50,768 nt of DNA, taken from positions 1 to 50,768 of the forward strand of contig CAUBTS010000002.1 in the NCBI GenBank assembly GCA_958438955.1. Direction: 5' to 3'. Both the position numbers and the translations under genes were made by a program. The notes beneath the pieces were generated by a model that ran no database searches, was not told the origin of the DNA, and was given only the letters and a program-made list of their open reading frames with translations. Source of the DNA: an uncultured Collinsella sp. (GTDB taxonomy: Bacteria > Actinomycetota > Coriobacteriia > Coriobacteriales > Coriobacteriaceae). Positions 43,675 through 50,768 of the stretch are shown here, piece after piece (the first letter of the stretch is position 1; each line of letters starts with the position of its first letter).

Positions 43675-43738
43675 TTGCGGTGGAATAGGGATTGATTTGC
43701 GGCTGTTAAGCAAAAAAACAGTCCCTATTCCACCGCAA
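43675..43738. repeat. Inverted repeat, 17-bp perfect arms
   Basis: Arms TTGCGGTGGAATAGGGA (43675-43691) and its complement (43722-43738). The spacer TTGATTTGCGGCTGTTAAGC continues in a form nearly identical to the element at 47371. The two copies flank the primase-helicase gene in the same orientation. Confidence 0.8.
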
Positions 43739-43781
43739 CTGATAGGCGTGCCCCGTTCGCTGCTGCGGCCCCCGGTTCTCT

Positions 43782-46736
43782 TCATTGCTGGATTTCGCTC
43801 AAAAACTCAGCGGCGACTTCGTTGCTTTTGAAACGGATGCTGCGGTCTTCTTTCTTGGGGAATGCCAGCAGCGGGATAGTCCCGTACCAGACAGTTTCCT
43901 CGTCAATCACGGCCGCGCACAGCCGCCCTTTGGCCTTGACGGAATAGTCGACATTCATCTCGGCAAAAATCGCTTTCGCGTCATCGCGCGGAGGTGAGGC
44001 AACATAAACCTCAAGGGTAATCCCACGGGCGGCTGCGCCTGCGAGTGTGGCGGTGAGTTTCGTGAGGCATGCGGCGGATGCGTAGGATGCGGCTATGAAG
44101 GCGCTCTTTGTGGCACCGGCGATGTCTTTAATTAATGCCTCAATAGCGTTTGCCGGCTCTATGAGAATGTTGTAATCGGGTTGCTCACTGTCTTCTGCTG
44201 AATAAATTTCGTACCCCAACTTGGCGTACGTCTTGAGCCTTTTCTGGTACATGCGGGCGAGCATGGGTATCGACAGGTCAATGTAGTCGAATATCTCAAC
44301 CTGTTGCTTGCCCTCGTGGCTTCTATGCAGTCTGCCCACCTGCTGCGTTACGCTGCCGTCCCAAGATATCGGCGTGGCAATGAAAAGGGTGTCAAGGTAG
44401 GACAGATCGAAGCCCTCGCTCAGAAGGCTTTCGGTGGCGACGATGATTCGATGTTCATGCTCAAAGCCGGGAAGACTGTTCAGTATCGCTTTTCTTTCTT
44501 TGGCGCCGATTTCTCCGGTTAAGAGTATGGGCTCGTGTCCACGGCTTTGAAGTAGCCTGCATAGCTCTTCGGCATGCTTTTTTCTTTTAGATAGCACAAG
44601 CGGATGCCGGCCGTTTGATGCGGCCTCGAGGGCGTCCTCGATAATTGCTTCGTTTCTCGCGGCGTGTACACACAGGAGATCGAGAATTTGGTTAAAGGAT
44701 GCTCCTGGTCCGTAGGTGGGTAATCGAATTCCGGTGAAACGCGGTCTAACAATGCGCTGAATCCCCTGTTGGATTGCTTGCGTTTTTGGATCGACGACAT
44801 AGCGAACCGGGCCGCAGAGCATCGAGAGTGCCCGCGTGAGTCCGTCCGAACGCTCGGGCGTTGCGGAAAGGCCATATACATATTTGGCAGGAGCGGACTT
44901 GAGGACAAGCTCAAGCTGTGGCGCGGCCGCATGGTGGCATTCGTCACAGATGATGAGACTGTAATCGCGAACGAACTCCTTGGCTAATGACTCGCCGGTT
45001 TGGGGATCCTTGCCGGATAGCGACTGGAATGAAGCAATGTCGATGAGACGGCTTATGGCGGTCTTGCCTCCTCCGATTTGCCCAATGAGCGGAGGCTGTC
45101 TTTTGCTGATTCGTCCCTTTGGGGTTCGGACGGGCTCTCTGTTGTCCGTGATGTCGAGAAATCGTTCGAGTTGGGATTTCCATTGGGCAATGAGCGCAGT
45201 TTTAGGAACGATGACGAGCGTTGGAAGACCAATGGCAGCAATAAGATAAGCTCCGATGACGGTTTTGCCGAACCCCGTCGGTGCGGACATGATCCCGTCT
45301 TCATAGCTGAGCATCTGTTCAGCGACAATTTGCTGTTCAGGGCGAAGAGTCCCTTTAAATGCCATCGCAATTGGATGGCTCGACTTGCGTTTGTCTGAAT
45401 AGTGGGCAGAAACGCCGGCTTCTTGAAGCAGCCGCTCAAGTTGAACCTTGCAGCCTCTGGGAATCGCGACGTAGCCATCTCTAAGTTCGCTGAGGTCTAT
45501 GAACCGCGGTTTGCCGAATACCGATTGATGCATAGATTGTGCGCGGAAGAATTCTGGGTTGGCAAATGTTGCAAGCCTGCGGACTTCCATTTGAGCTGCG
45601 GGACTCAGAGATTTTTCGGGGATATAGAGCATATCGGTCTGCGTGACGGACAGCGATGACGGGAAGTCCCGCGGTGTGAGCGGAAGCCGCTTTCGCAGTC
45701 TCTGGGAATGTGGCACACCGGTGTTTGCCGCCGCAACAGCTGCTATTCCATGTGACCTATTTTCGATGCTCTCGATCAGATTTTGCACCGTCACGCGCGG
45801 GATTAACTGGATTTGCGAAAGGTAAAGCCATTGATCGGGAAAGGGCTCAAATTGCTCGTCAACAAATACGCTGTTCCCTTTTCGCTGCGCTTTTCCTTGA
45901 AAAGGCAGCGCTATGAGATTTCCAAAGCCGCCCTCAGGAATGGTGGACTGCGCGGGCAGCATTCGGTCAAATGCTTTGAAGGTGATTGTCTTGTTCAGTA
46001 TCGCCGCTTCGGTGATAAGGCTGCTTCCAAAATCTCGTGCGGTCTTTGCGCTGACGAGCTCTAGGAAGAAAAACCAGACATGTGCGCCGTCGCCCGATCT
46101 CGATCGCTCAACTGCGACATCGATTCCGTGGCTTTTTGCGACATGTCGAATGGCTTTCGTCGCTTCTTTCCAATCGGCTCCGTCAAAATCGATGACCAGG
46201 ACTTTCGTGTTACTGTCTTTATCGAGCACATATTGGCCTATAACGTCTCGAAGCCTATCGTCATTGCCTCTGAAATGGGCGATGATCGCGGCATCGCTCA
46301 ACTCGGGGAAGACGCGGCTGCTGCATTCCGTGCATTTGACTCTCTGGTGGCTTGCTTTGGGGCAAATGCCTGACTTCCACTCATTTGCGCAGGCGGGCGT
46401 ATAGCCAATTCCTCCGTCTTTTCTGCGGTACCCATGAGCGTAGACATCTTTGCGACCAGTAAAGAGATTGCGGAAGAGCTCGAGTTTGTCGCGCGCTGGG
46501 CTTGCGCTGGTGACGATATCTTCGATCTGCGCCCGTCTATCGAAAGAATCGCCAGCTTTCTCCCATTCTTCCAGCGTTGTATAACGGATGTCTGGACCGC
46601 TGCTGCAGATAACGATTTGCTTGCGCGGATCCGAAGCGTGGACGACCGTTTTATTGAATTTGAATAGGGCGCTCCCGAAAAGGGCGTATTGATGCGTGCC
46701 GTTGCTCATTTGAAAGCCATTCTTATCAGCGTTCAT
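43782..46736 (-). CDS. Primase-helicase-PLD fusion resembling TOTE conflict-system proteins
   Basis: A 984-residue multidomain protein. The N-terminal ~340 residues look like an archaeo-eukaryotic-type primase: a Cys cluster ACANEWKSGICPK..KCTECSSR (about 116-141), the catalytic VIDFDG (Asp183, Asp185) and the sxH-type SGDGAHVWFFF (to His219), with GFGNLIALPFQG later. A superfamily 2 helicase follows with Walker A APTGFGKT near 495, DECHH near 603 and GLSATPERSDG. Motif VI is QQVGRLHRS. The C-terminus (about 860-984) is PLD-like but reads RLCAAVIDEETVWYG, so the HxK catalytic pair is lost. This order matches the TOTE class of presumed anti-mobile-element proteins. GC and codon bias are lower than in the neighbours. 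The start has no good ribosome-binding site. Confidence 0.8.
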   Translation of the reverse strand: MNADKNGFQMSNGTHQYALFGSALFKFNKTVVHASDPRKQIVICSSGPDIRYTTLEEWEKAGDSFDRRAQIEDIVTSASPARDKLELFRNLFTGRKDVYAHGYRRKDGGIGYTPACANEWKSGICPKASHQRVKCTECSSRVFPELSDAAIIAHFRGNDDRLRDVIGQYVLDKDSNTKVLVIDFDGADWKEATKAIRHVAKSHGIDVAVERSRSGDGAHVWFFFLELVSAKTARDFGSSLITEAAILNKTITFKAFDRMLPAQSTIPEGGFGNLIALPFQGKAQRKGNSVFVDEQFEPFPDQWLYLSQIQLIPRVTVQNLIESIENRSHGIAAVAAANTGVPHSQRLRKRLPLTPRDFPSSLSVTQTDMLYIPEKSLSPAAQMEVRRLATFANPEFFRAQSMHQSVFGKPRFIDLSELRDGYVAIPRGCKVQLERLLQEAGVSAHYSDKRKSSHPIAMAFKGTLRPEQQIVAEQMLSYEDGIMSAPTGFGKTVIGAYLIAAIGLPTLVIVPKTALIAQWKSQLERFLDITDNREPVRTPKGRISKRQPPLIGQIGGGKTAISRLIDIASFQSLSGKDPQTGESLAKEFVRDYSLIICDECHHAAAPQLELVLKSAPAKYVYGLSATPERSDGLTRALSMLCGPVRYVVDPKTQAIQQGIQRIVRPRFTGIRLPTYGPGASFNQILDLLCVHAARNEAIIEDALEAASNGRHPLVLSKRKKHAEELCRLLQSRGHEPILLTGEIGAKERKAILNSLPGFEHEHRIIVATESLLSEGFDLSYLDTLFIATPISWDGSVTQQVGRLHRSHEGKQQVEIFDYIDLSIPMLARMYQKRLKTYAKLGYEIYSAEDSEQPDYNILIEPANAIEALIKDIAGATKSAFIAASYASAACLTKLTATLAGAAARGITLEVYVASPPRDDAKAIFAEMNVDYSVKAKGRLCAAVIDEETVWYGTIPLLAFPKKEDRSIRFKSNEVAAEFLSEIQQ

Positions 46737-47156
46737 TGGGATGAGGGTACGTCATTTCAGCTTTATGAGATACGCGACTTCGATTTTGGTTCGGTAATAG
46801 TGGGGTACCGATCCGTGAGTGGCAATCAGCCGGTGCCAAAACGTGCGGCGGCTGTTGTTAAAGGTTTTTGACGGCTATGGGGCGGGTTGGCGGCGTGGGG
46901 AGGGGTTTTCGAATGACCCCGTGGTCAAATAACGTCAAATGTGAGTACTGCTGTTAATGTAGTCTCATAACATTTGGCAAGAATAGAATACCAATTCGAC
47001 ATTATTCTATATATCTAACCCACCAAACACGGCATTTTGAGCCTTGGCAAGGCGTGAAATTAATCGAAACGATCGATTCCGGCGAGATTTTGCTGCTACT
47101 AATTTGGTGGCAGTACTCATATTTGCCATTTTTGTCCAGTGGGTACCGCGAGGGGG

Positions 47157-47283
47157 TCTGTTCGACTGGCCCAACGGCCCGGTGATGAGCGCCGGTATGA
47201 TCAGCCCGCTCGATCCGGATCTGGTACACATTACTGACGACCTCAACGAGGCCGTCGACATCGCCCTGAGCGGGCTGATGTAG
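47157..47283 (+). pseudogene. Detached 3' end of a LOG family gene
   Basis: Forty-two codons (LFDWPNGPVMSAGMISPLDP onward, ending IALSGLM and TAG) match the end of the LOG gene at 42177, with about 12 differences in 125 bases, most of them synonymous. The similarity fades upstream within about 25 bp (GTGGGTACCG against GTGGGAACCG). There is no start or ribosome-binding site. It looks like the old or a donor gene end left by an insertion. The 46737-47156 stretch before it is AT-rich and holds no convincing gene. Confidence 0.85.
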
Positions 47284-47294
47284 AGTAGCTAAAA

Positions 47295-47356
47295 TGGGAC
47301 GGGGCTAAAAAGACTGGTCTGAAACGTTTGATACCAGTCTTTTTAGCCCCGTCCCA
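47295..47356. repeat. Inverted repeat, 24-bp perfect arms
   Basis: Arms 47295-47318 and 47333-47356 begin TGGGACGGGGCTAAAAAGAC, with a 14-bp spacer. It shares GGGACGGGGCTA and the leading GTAGCTAAAA with the repeat at 32399. It follows the LOG fragment by 11 bp. Confidence 0.85.
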
Positions 47357-47370
47357 AACGAACTGCTTCT

Positions 47371-47438
47371 AAGTTGCGGTGGAATAGGGATTGATTGGCG
47401 GCTAATAAGCCAAAAACAGTCCCCATTTCACCATAACT
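47371..47438. repeat. Inverted repeat, decayed copy of the 43675 element
   Basis: The left arm AAGTTGCGGTGGAATAGGGA matches the 43675 copy. The right arm (47420-47438) has four changes, so pairing is imperfect. The spacer is nearly the same. Confidence 0.75.
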
Positions 47439-47451
47439 GATGTGGGCGTCC

Positions 47452-48312
47452 CTAGCGAGTTGGCTGGTAGCGGGGGCAGTAGCTGATGGCGATGGCGTCG
47501 ACGCCTACATGGGTGGCGATGGTGCAGCCGATGGGGCCGGTGCCGGCGTCTACGTAGTCCTGGCCTGCGAGTGCCTCGTCGACAAGCTCCTGCTCCTCGG
47601 CGGCACCGGTCGTGAGCACGCGCACGCTGGAGCCCGGATGCTCGGCCAAAAACGCGAGGCAGTCTGCCATGGTGTTGGCGACGATGCGCTTGGCGCCGCG
47701 GCCCTTCTTGATGGCCTTGATCTCGCCCGACTGCCACTCCGGCGAAACGGCCAGGCGAATATTGAGCATCTGCGTGAGCTGGCCGGCGAGCTTGGGCGCG
47801 CGGCCGTTCTTAACGAGGTTCTCGAGCGTGCGGGGAATCAGCAGCAGGTGCGCGTCGGGCAGGGTCGCGCGGATCTGTGCCTCGGTCTCGTCCAGGCTGC
47901 GGCCGTCCTCGCGCATGGCGAGCGCGTACTCCACCAGCAGGCCCTCGGCACCCGAGCCGGTGCGCGAATCGATGCAGCGCACGTCGAGCTCGTGGGTCTC
48001 GGCGACCAGGCATGCGTTGGAATAGCAGGCGGACCATTCGCTGCACAGCGAGATAAAGATCGCGCTGTCGTGGCCGTCAGCACGCACGCGGTCAAAGAGT
48101 GCCTTGAACTCGCCGGCACTCGGCTGCGAGGTGTGCGGCAGCTGCTCGGAGCCGGCCATGCGGGCGACGTACTCCTCGGCGGTGATCTGTACCTGGTCGA
48201 GCAGGTCCTCGCCCTCGATAATCACATGCAGTGGAATGACGTAAATGCCAAGCTCTTGAGCACGGGCGGGGGAGATGTCCGACGTGGAGTCGGTTATGAT
48301 GGCAAAAGACAT
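47452..48312 (-). CDS. DegV family fatty-acid-binding protein
   Basis: A FakB/DegV-like lipid-binding protein of 286 residues; ATG 48312 follows AAAGGTG. It starts SFAIITDSTSDISPARAQE, the canonical DegV opening. It has the headgroup segment HTSQPSAGEFKALF, then ISLCSEWSACYSNA, IDSRTGSGAEGLLV and the C-terminal GTGPIGCTIATHVG. It is more typical of the family than the 28819 paralogue. It is divergent from the HAD gene; the 156-bp gap has no clear regulator site. Confidence 0.94.
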   Translation of the reverse strand: MSFAIITDSTSDISPARAQELGIYVIPLHVIIEGEDLLDQVQITAEEYVARMAGSEQLPHTSQPSAGEFKALFDRVRADGHDSAIFISLCSEWSACYSNACLVAETHELDVRCIDSRTGSGAEGLLVEYALAMREDGRSLDETEAQIRATLPDAHLLLIPRTLENLVKNGRAPKLAGQLTQMLNIRLAVSPEWQSGEIKAIKKGRGAKRIVANTMADCLAFLAEHPGSSVRVLTTGAAEEQELVDEALAGQDYVDAGTGPIGCTIATHVGVDAIAISYCPRYQPTR

Positions 48313-48468
48313 AATTGCACCTTTCATTGGGGCGCTTGCGCGCCGCCTTCTGAGAGCAAAGTGCGACAAGTATAGTGGAGTCGTTCCACATTTCTAGGTT
48401 CAATTGTTGAATAGTCAACAGTTTGAAGTGTCGGTGTGGAAATCATCAACTGGGGAAGAGGAATGCCG

Positions 48469-49131
48469 ATGGAGGCGTTGGAGATATACAGGCGGCCGGT
48501 TGTGCTGTTCGATTTTGACGGCACGGTGGCCGATACGGGCCGGGCGGTGATGAGCTCGACGCGCAAGACGTTGGCCGCGCGCGGGTTTTCGGAGGCGCAG
48601 ATGGGTGACCTGCGCCGCATGATCGGGCCGCCCCTGTGGAAGAGCTTTCACGACTTTTATGGCTTCTCCCGCGAGGAGTCGCTTGTGGTGGCTGACGAGT
48701 ACCGTGCCTTTTTTGATGAGCTGGGACCGGAAGAGTATCCCGTGTTCGATGGAATCCCCGAGCTGCTCGATGGCCTTGTCGCGCAGGGGCATCGCTTGGT
48801 CGTGGCGACGTCACGCATGGAGGCAAAGTGCATTGACATGGTGGGCGAGCTGGGGCTTTCGCAGTTTGAGGCGGTGGTTGGCATGAATCCGCCGCAGGGA
48901 CGCGAGACCAAGGCCGATTCGGTTCGCGATGCCCTGGCGGCGCTCGGCGCGACGGCCGACGATGCCGTGATGATCGGCGATCGCTTTAACGATGTGGAGG
49001 GCGCACACGCGATGGGCGTGCCGTGCATCGGCATCTATTCGGGCGCGGCAGCGCCGGGGGAGCACGAGGCCGCGGGCGCCGATGCGGTGGTGCACTCGGT
49101 GGCCGAGCTTGCTAAACTTTTCGCTATCTAA
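48469..49131 (+). CDS. HAD family hydrolase (phosphoglycolate phosphatase-like)
   Basis: A 220-residue HAD phosphatase. ATG 48469 sits seven bases after AGAGG; ATG 48463 and GTG 48436 are less well placed. Motif I is LFDFDGTVADTG (nucleophile and acid Asp), motif II is VVATSRM (a Ser in place of Thr is possible), motif III is the Lys in GRETKADSV and motif IV is VMIGDRFNDVEGA. The helical cap lies between motifs I and II, as in Gph/PgmB-type enzymes. The substrate is unassigned. The dipeptidase gene follows after 55 bp. Confidence 0.9.
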   Translation: MEALEIYRRPVVLFDFDGTVADTGRAVMSSTRKTLAARGFSEAQMGDLRRMIGPPLWKSFHDFYGFSREESLVVADEYRAFFDELGPEEYPVFDGIPELLDGLVAQGHRLVVATSRMEAKCIDMVGELGLSQFEAVVGMNPPQGRETKADSVRDALAALGATADDAVMIGDRFNDVEGAHAMGVPCIGIYSGAAAPGEHEAAGADAVVHSVAELAKLFAI

Positions 49132-49186
49132 TAGACATAATGTGAGGGGCGGGCGTACCCGTCGCTCATTGGTAAGGAGGTCGTCC

Positions 49187-50623
49187 ATGAATCAGGTGGA
49201 GCAGAGCGTCGCTGAGTATGTCGACGAGGTCTGGGAGGATGTCGTCGCTGATATCGAGCAGCTGGTGAGTTATCCTTCCGTGGCAGTTTCTGCCGATGCG
49301 GAGCCCGGCGCGCCGTTTGGCCGCCCGGTCCGTGATGCGCTCGATTGCGCGCTCGGCATCGCGCAGAAGCTCGGCTATCAGACGAGCGACGACGAGGGCT
49401 ATGTGGGAATCGCCGATATCCCGGGCCGCGGCGACAAGCAGCTCGCGACTATCTGCCACGTGGACGTGGTTCCCGCCGGCCCTGGCTGGAACACCGATCC
49501 GTTCGCGATGGAGCGTCGCGAGGGCTGGTTGCTCGGTCGCGGCGTGATCGACGACAAGGGCCCGGCAGTGCTGTCGCTTTATGCCGGCGCGTACCTGCTC
49601 AAGCACGGCATTGTTCCGCGCTACACCTTCCGCGCGCTGCTGGGCTGCGATGAGGAAGTGGGCATGTCCGACGTTCACCATTATCTGGAGAACCACGCAG
49701 ACCCCGACTTTTTGTTTACGCCCGATGCCGAGTTCCCGGTCTGCAATGCCGAGAAGGGCCAGTTTGGGGCGACGTTCGTGAGTCCCAAGATCGACGGCGG
49801 GCGCATCGTGTCGTGGAGCGGCGCCGAGGCGAGCAATGCCATTCCGTCGCAGTCCATCTGCGAGCTCGCGATTGCCGCCGATGAGCTGCCGGCGCCGGTC
49901 GAGAATGCTGACCGCCTGGAGATCACGGCTCTCGACAATGGTCATGTGCAGATTTTCGCCCACGGTATTGGCGGTCACGCCTCGATGCCCGAGGGGACGA
50001 TCAATGCCGTCGGCCTGATCGTGTCGTATCTGCGTGAGGCCGAGGACGCGTTTGGTGCCCGCGGCGAGCGCCTGCTGACGCCTACCGAGCACGAGTTCGT
50101 CAAGTTCCTGGCCTTTGTACATGCGGACGCCTATGGCCGCGGCCTGGGTATCGACGCGACGAGCCCGGCGTTTGGCCCGCTTACCTGCAACGCTGGCGTC
50201 ATCCGCGTGGCGGATGGCCATATTGAGCAGGTCATCGACGTGCGCTTCCCCGACAGCACGAGTGCCGATACTATCCGCGAGCAGCTCGACCCGCTCGTGG
50301 GCCGTTTTGGCGTGACGTGCCAGCTGGGTCGCGCGAAGGTGCCGTTCTCGGTGTCTGCCGACGATCCGGCCGTGAAGGCGCTTATCGATACCTATAACGA
50401 GTTTACGGGCAAGCATGCTGAACCCTTTGCCATGGGCGGCGGCACGTACGCGCGCAACTTTGCCCGCGCCGTCTCGTTTGGCCCCGAGGAGACCGGCCTG
50501 GAGCTGCCCTCGTGGGGCGGCCAGATGCACGGCCCCAACGAGTGCGCCAACGAGGAACAGCTCAAACAGGCGCTCAAGATCTATATTGTTGCAATCCTCC
50601 GTTTGAATGAATTAGAGCTTTAG
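49187..50623 (+). CDS. M20 family dipeptidase (PepV/Sapep-like)
   Basis: A cytosolic di-zinc dipeptidase of 478 residues; ATG 49187 follows TAAGGAGG. Metal-site residues are visible in order: His/Asp in CHVDVVPAGPGW, the bridging Asp in GRGVIDDKGPAVL, the catalytic and ligand Glu pair in LLGCDEEVGMSD, Asp in FTPDAEFPV and His in QMHGPNECANEE. The inserted lid domain (residues about 190-390) contains AHGIGGHASMPEGTINA. GGGTYARNF is typical of PepV. A structured repeat element starts two bases after the stop. Confidence 0.95.
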   Translation: MNQVEQSVAEYVDEVWEDVVADIEQLVSYPSVAVSADAEPGAPFGRPVRDALDCALGIAQKLGYQTSDDEGYVGIADIPGRGDKQLATICHVDVVPAGPGWNTDPFAMERREGWLLGRGVIDDKGPAVLSLYAGAYLLKHGIVPRYTFRALLGCDEEVGMSDVHHYLENHADPDFLFTPDAEFPVCNAEKGQFGATFVSPKIDGGRIVSWSGAEASNAIPSQSICELAIAADELPAPVENADRLEITALDNGHVQIFAHGIGGHASMPEGTINAVGLIVSYLREAEDAFGARGERLLTPTEHEFVKFLAFVHADAYGRGLGIDATSPAFGPLTCNAGVIRVADGHIEQVIDVRFPDSTSADTIREQLDPLVGRFGVTCQLGRAKVPFSVSADDPAVKALIDTYNEFTGKHAEPFAMGGGTYARNFARAVSFGPEETGLELPSWGGQMHGPNECANEEQLKQALKIYIVAILRLNELEL

Positions 50624-50624
50624 G

Positions 50625-50768
50625 GTTACGCGGTTTTACCAAACCGCGTAACAGCTCGACGCTGCAAACGCCCCCAAGCGGCAATCTGACGTTCAATCGT
50701 CGGTCGCGTACAAAAGTACGCTTCCCTCCTCTTTCACGTCACCTTGCTCGCTTAGGGGCGTTTTCGCT
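50625..50768 (+). repeat. Composite structured intergenic element, copy 3 (cut by the window end)
   Basis: Hairpin A is TTACGCGGTT / AACCGCGTAA (50626 / 50642), with the loop keeping TACC. P2 AAACGCCCCCAAGCG pairs with 50749-50763 with one mismatch. P3 GCGTA-CAAAAG-TACGC is short. The conserved single-strand blocks CAATCTGACGTTCAA and TTTCACGTCACCTTG match copy 1. The 3' arm of P1 lies beyond the window. Confidence 0.75.

Noticed and set aside
46689..46871. 60-residue plus-strand gene at the head of the TOTE-like gene
   Set aside because: It overlaps the divergent gene's start, has no ribosome-binding site, and its composition shows no clear coding pattern.
47044..47283. Complete small gene ending in the LOG-like fragment
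   Set aside because: Only the last 42 codons are LOG-like; the upstream part is unrelated AT-rich sequence without a ribosome-binding site, so it is treated as a gene remnant.

Overview
The window is a chromosomal segment of a high-GC, Gram-positive-type bacterium. The gene set (lipoproteins with LVGC lipoboxes, LPxTG-like wall-anchor tails, queuosine genes, a separate FchA-type folate cyclohydrolase, surface DUF4430 proteins), the codon use and the intergenic palindromes suggest a gut actinobacterium of the class Coriobacteriia, most likely Collinsella or a close relative. That assignment is inference from content; there is no rRNA gene here to prove it.

Layout. 1-4 kb: the overlapping Holliday-junction operon ruvC (5' end cut)-ruvA-ruvB, then fhs. 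4-9.8 kb: a membrane protein with a PASTA-like C-terminal region, a cation efflux protein, a zinc-ribbon protein, a candidate structured RNA, a YhcG-type PDDEXK nuclease and a small PH-like protein. 9.8-14.1 kb, minus strand: a Tat-exported PI-PLC with a frameshift, then two tandem paralogous lipoproteins. 14.5-19.9 kb: fchA-folD, a C69 dipeptidase, a phasin-like protein and an ABC1 kinase. 20-25 kb: a cobalamin riboswitch followed by two surface DUF4430 (transcobalamin-like) proteins. 25-31.3 kb: a degenerate tandem repeat, two GtrA proteins, class III fructose-bisphosphatase, DegV, a TIM-barrel protein and a 56-residue membrane protein. 31.3-42.9 kb: an RNA m5C methyltransferase, an unusual methionyl-tRNA synthetase-like protein, a DUF3267 protein, queH-queA, a tail-anchored coiled-coil protein, an SDR, tgt and a LOG-family protein. 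43-47.3 kb: a defence-like island with a DinJ/YafQ toxin-antitoxin pair and a primase-helicase-PLD fusion resembling TOTE conflict proteins, bounded by a duplicated 3' end of the LOG gene. 47.4 kb to the end: DegV, a HAD phosphatase and a PepV-like dipeptidase.

How the genes work together. Fhs, FchA and FolD make a complete one-carbon route. FolD lacks the lysine and glutamine of bifunctional enzymes, which fits FchA supplying the cyclohydrolase step. QueH, QueA and Tgt are queuosine tRNA-modification enzymes. The riboswitch and its two DUF4430 proteins look like a B12-responsive surface corrinoid-capture unit.

The most notable non-coding signal is a composite structured element present three times (37271, 40481, 50625). 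Each copy starts a few bases after a stop codon, and the copies keep the same nested stems while the stem sequences differ. A second group of simple paired inverted repeats, REP/BIME-like, is scattered through 32-47 kb.
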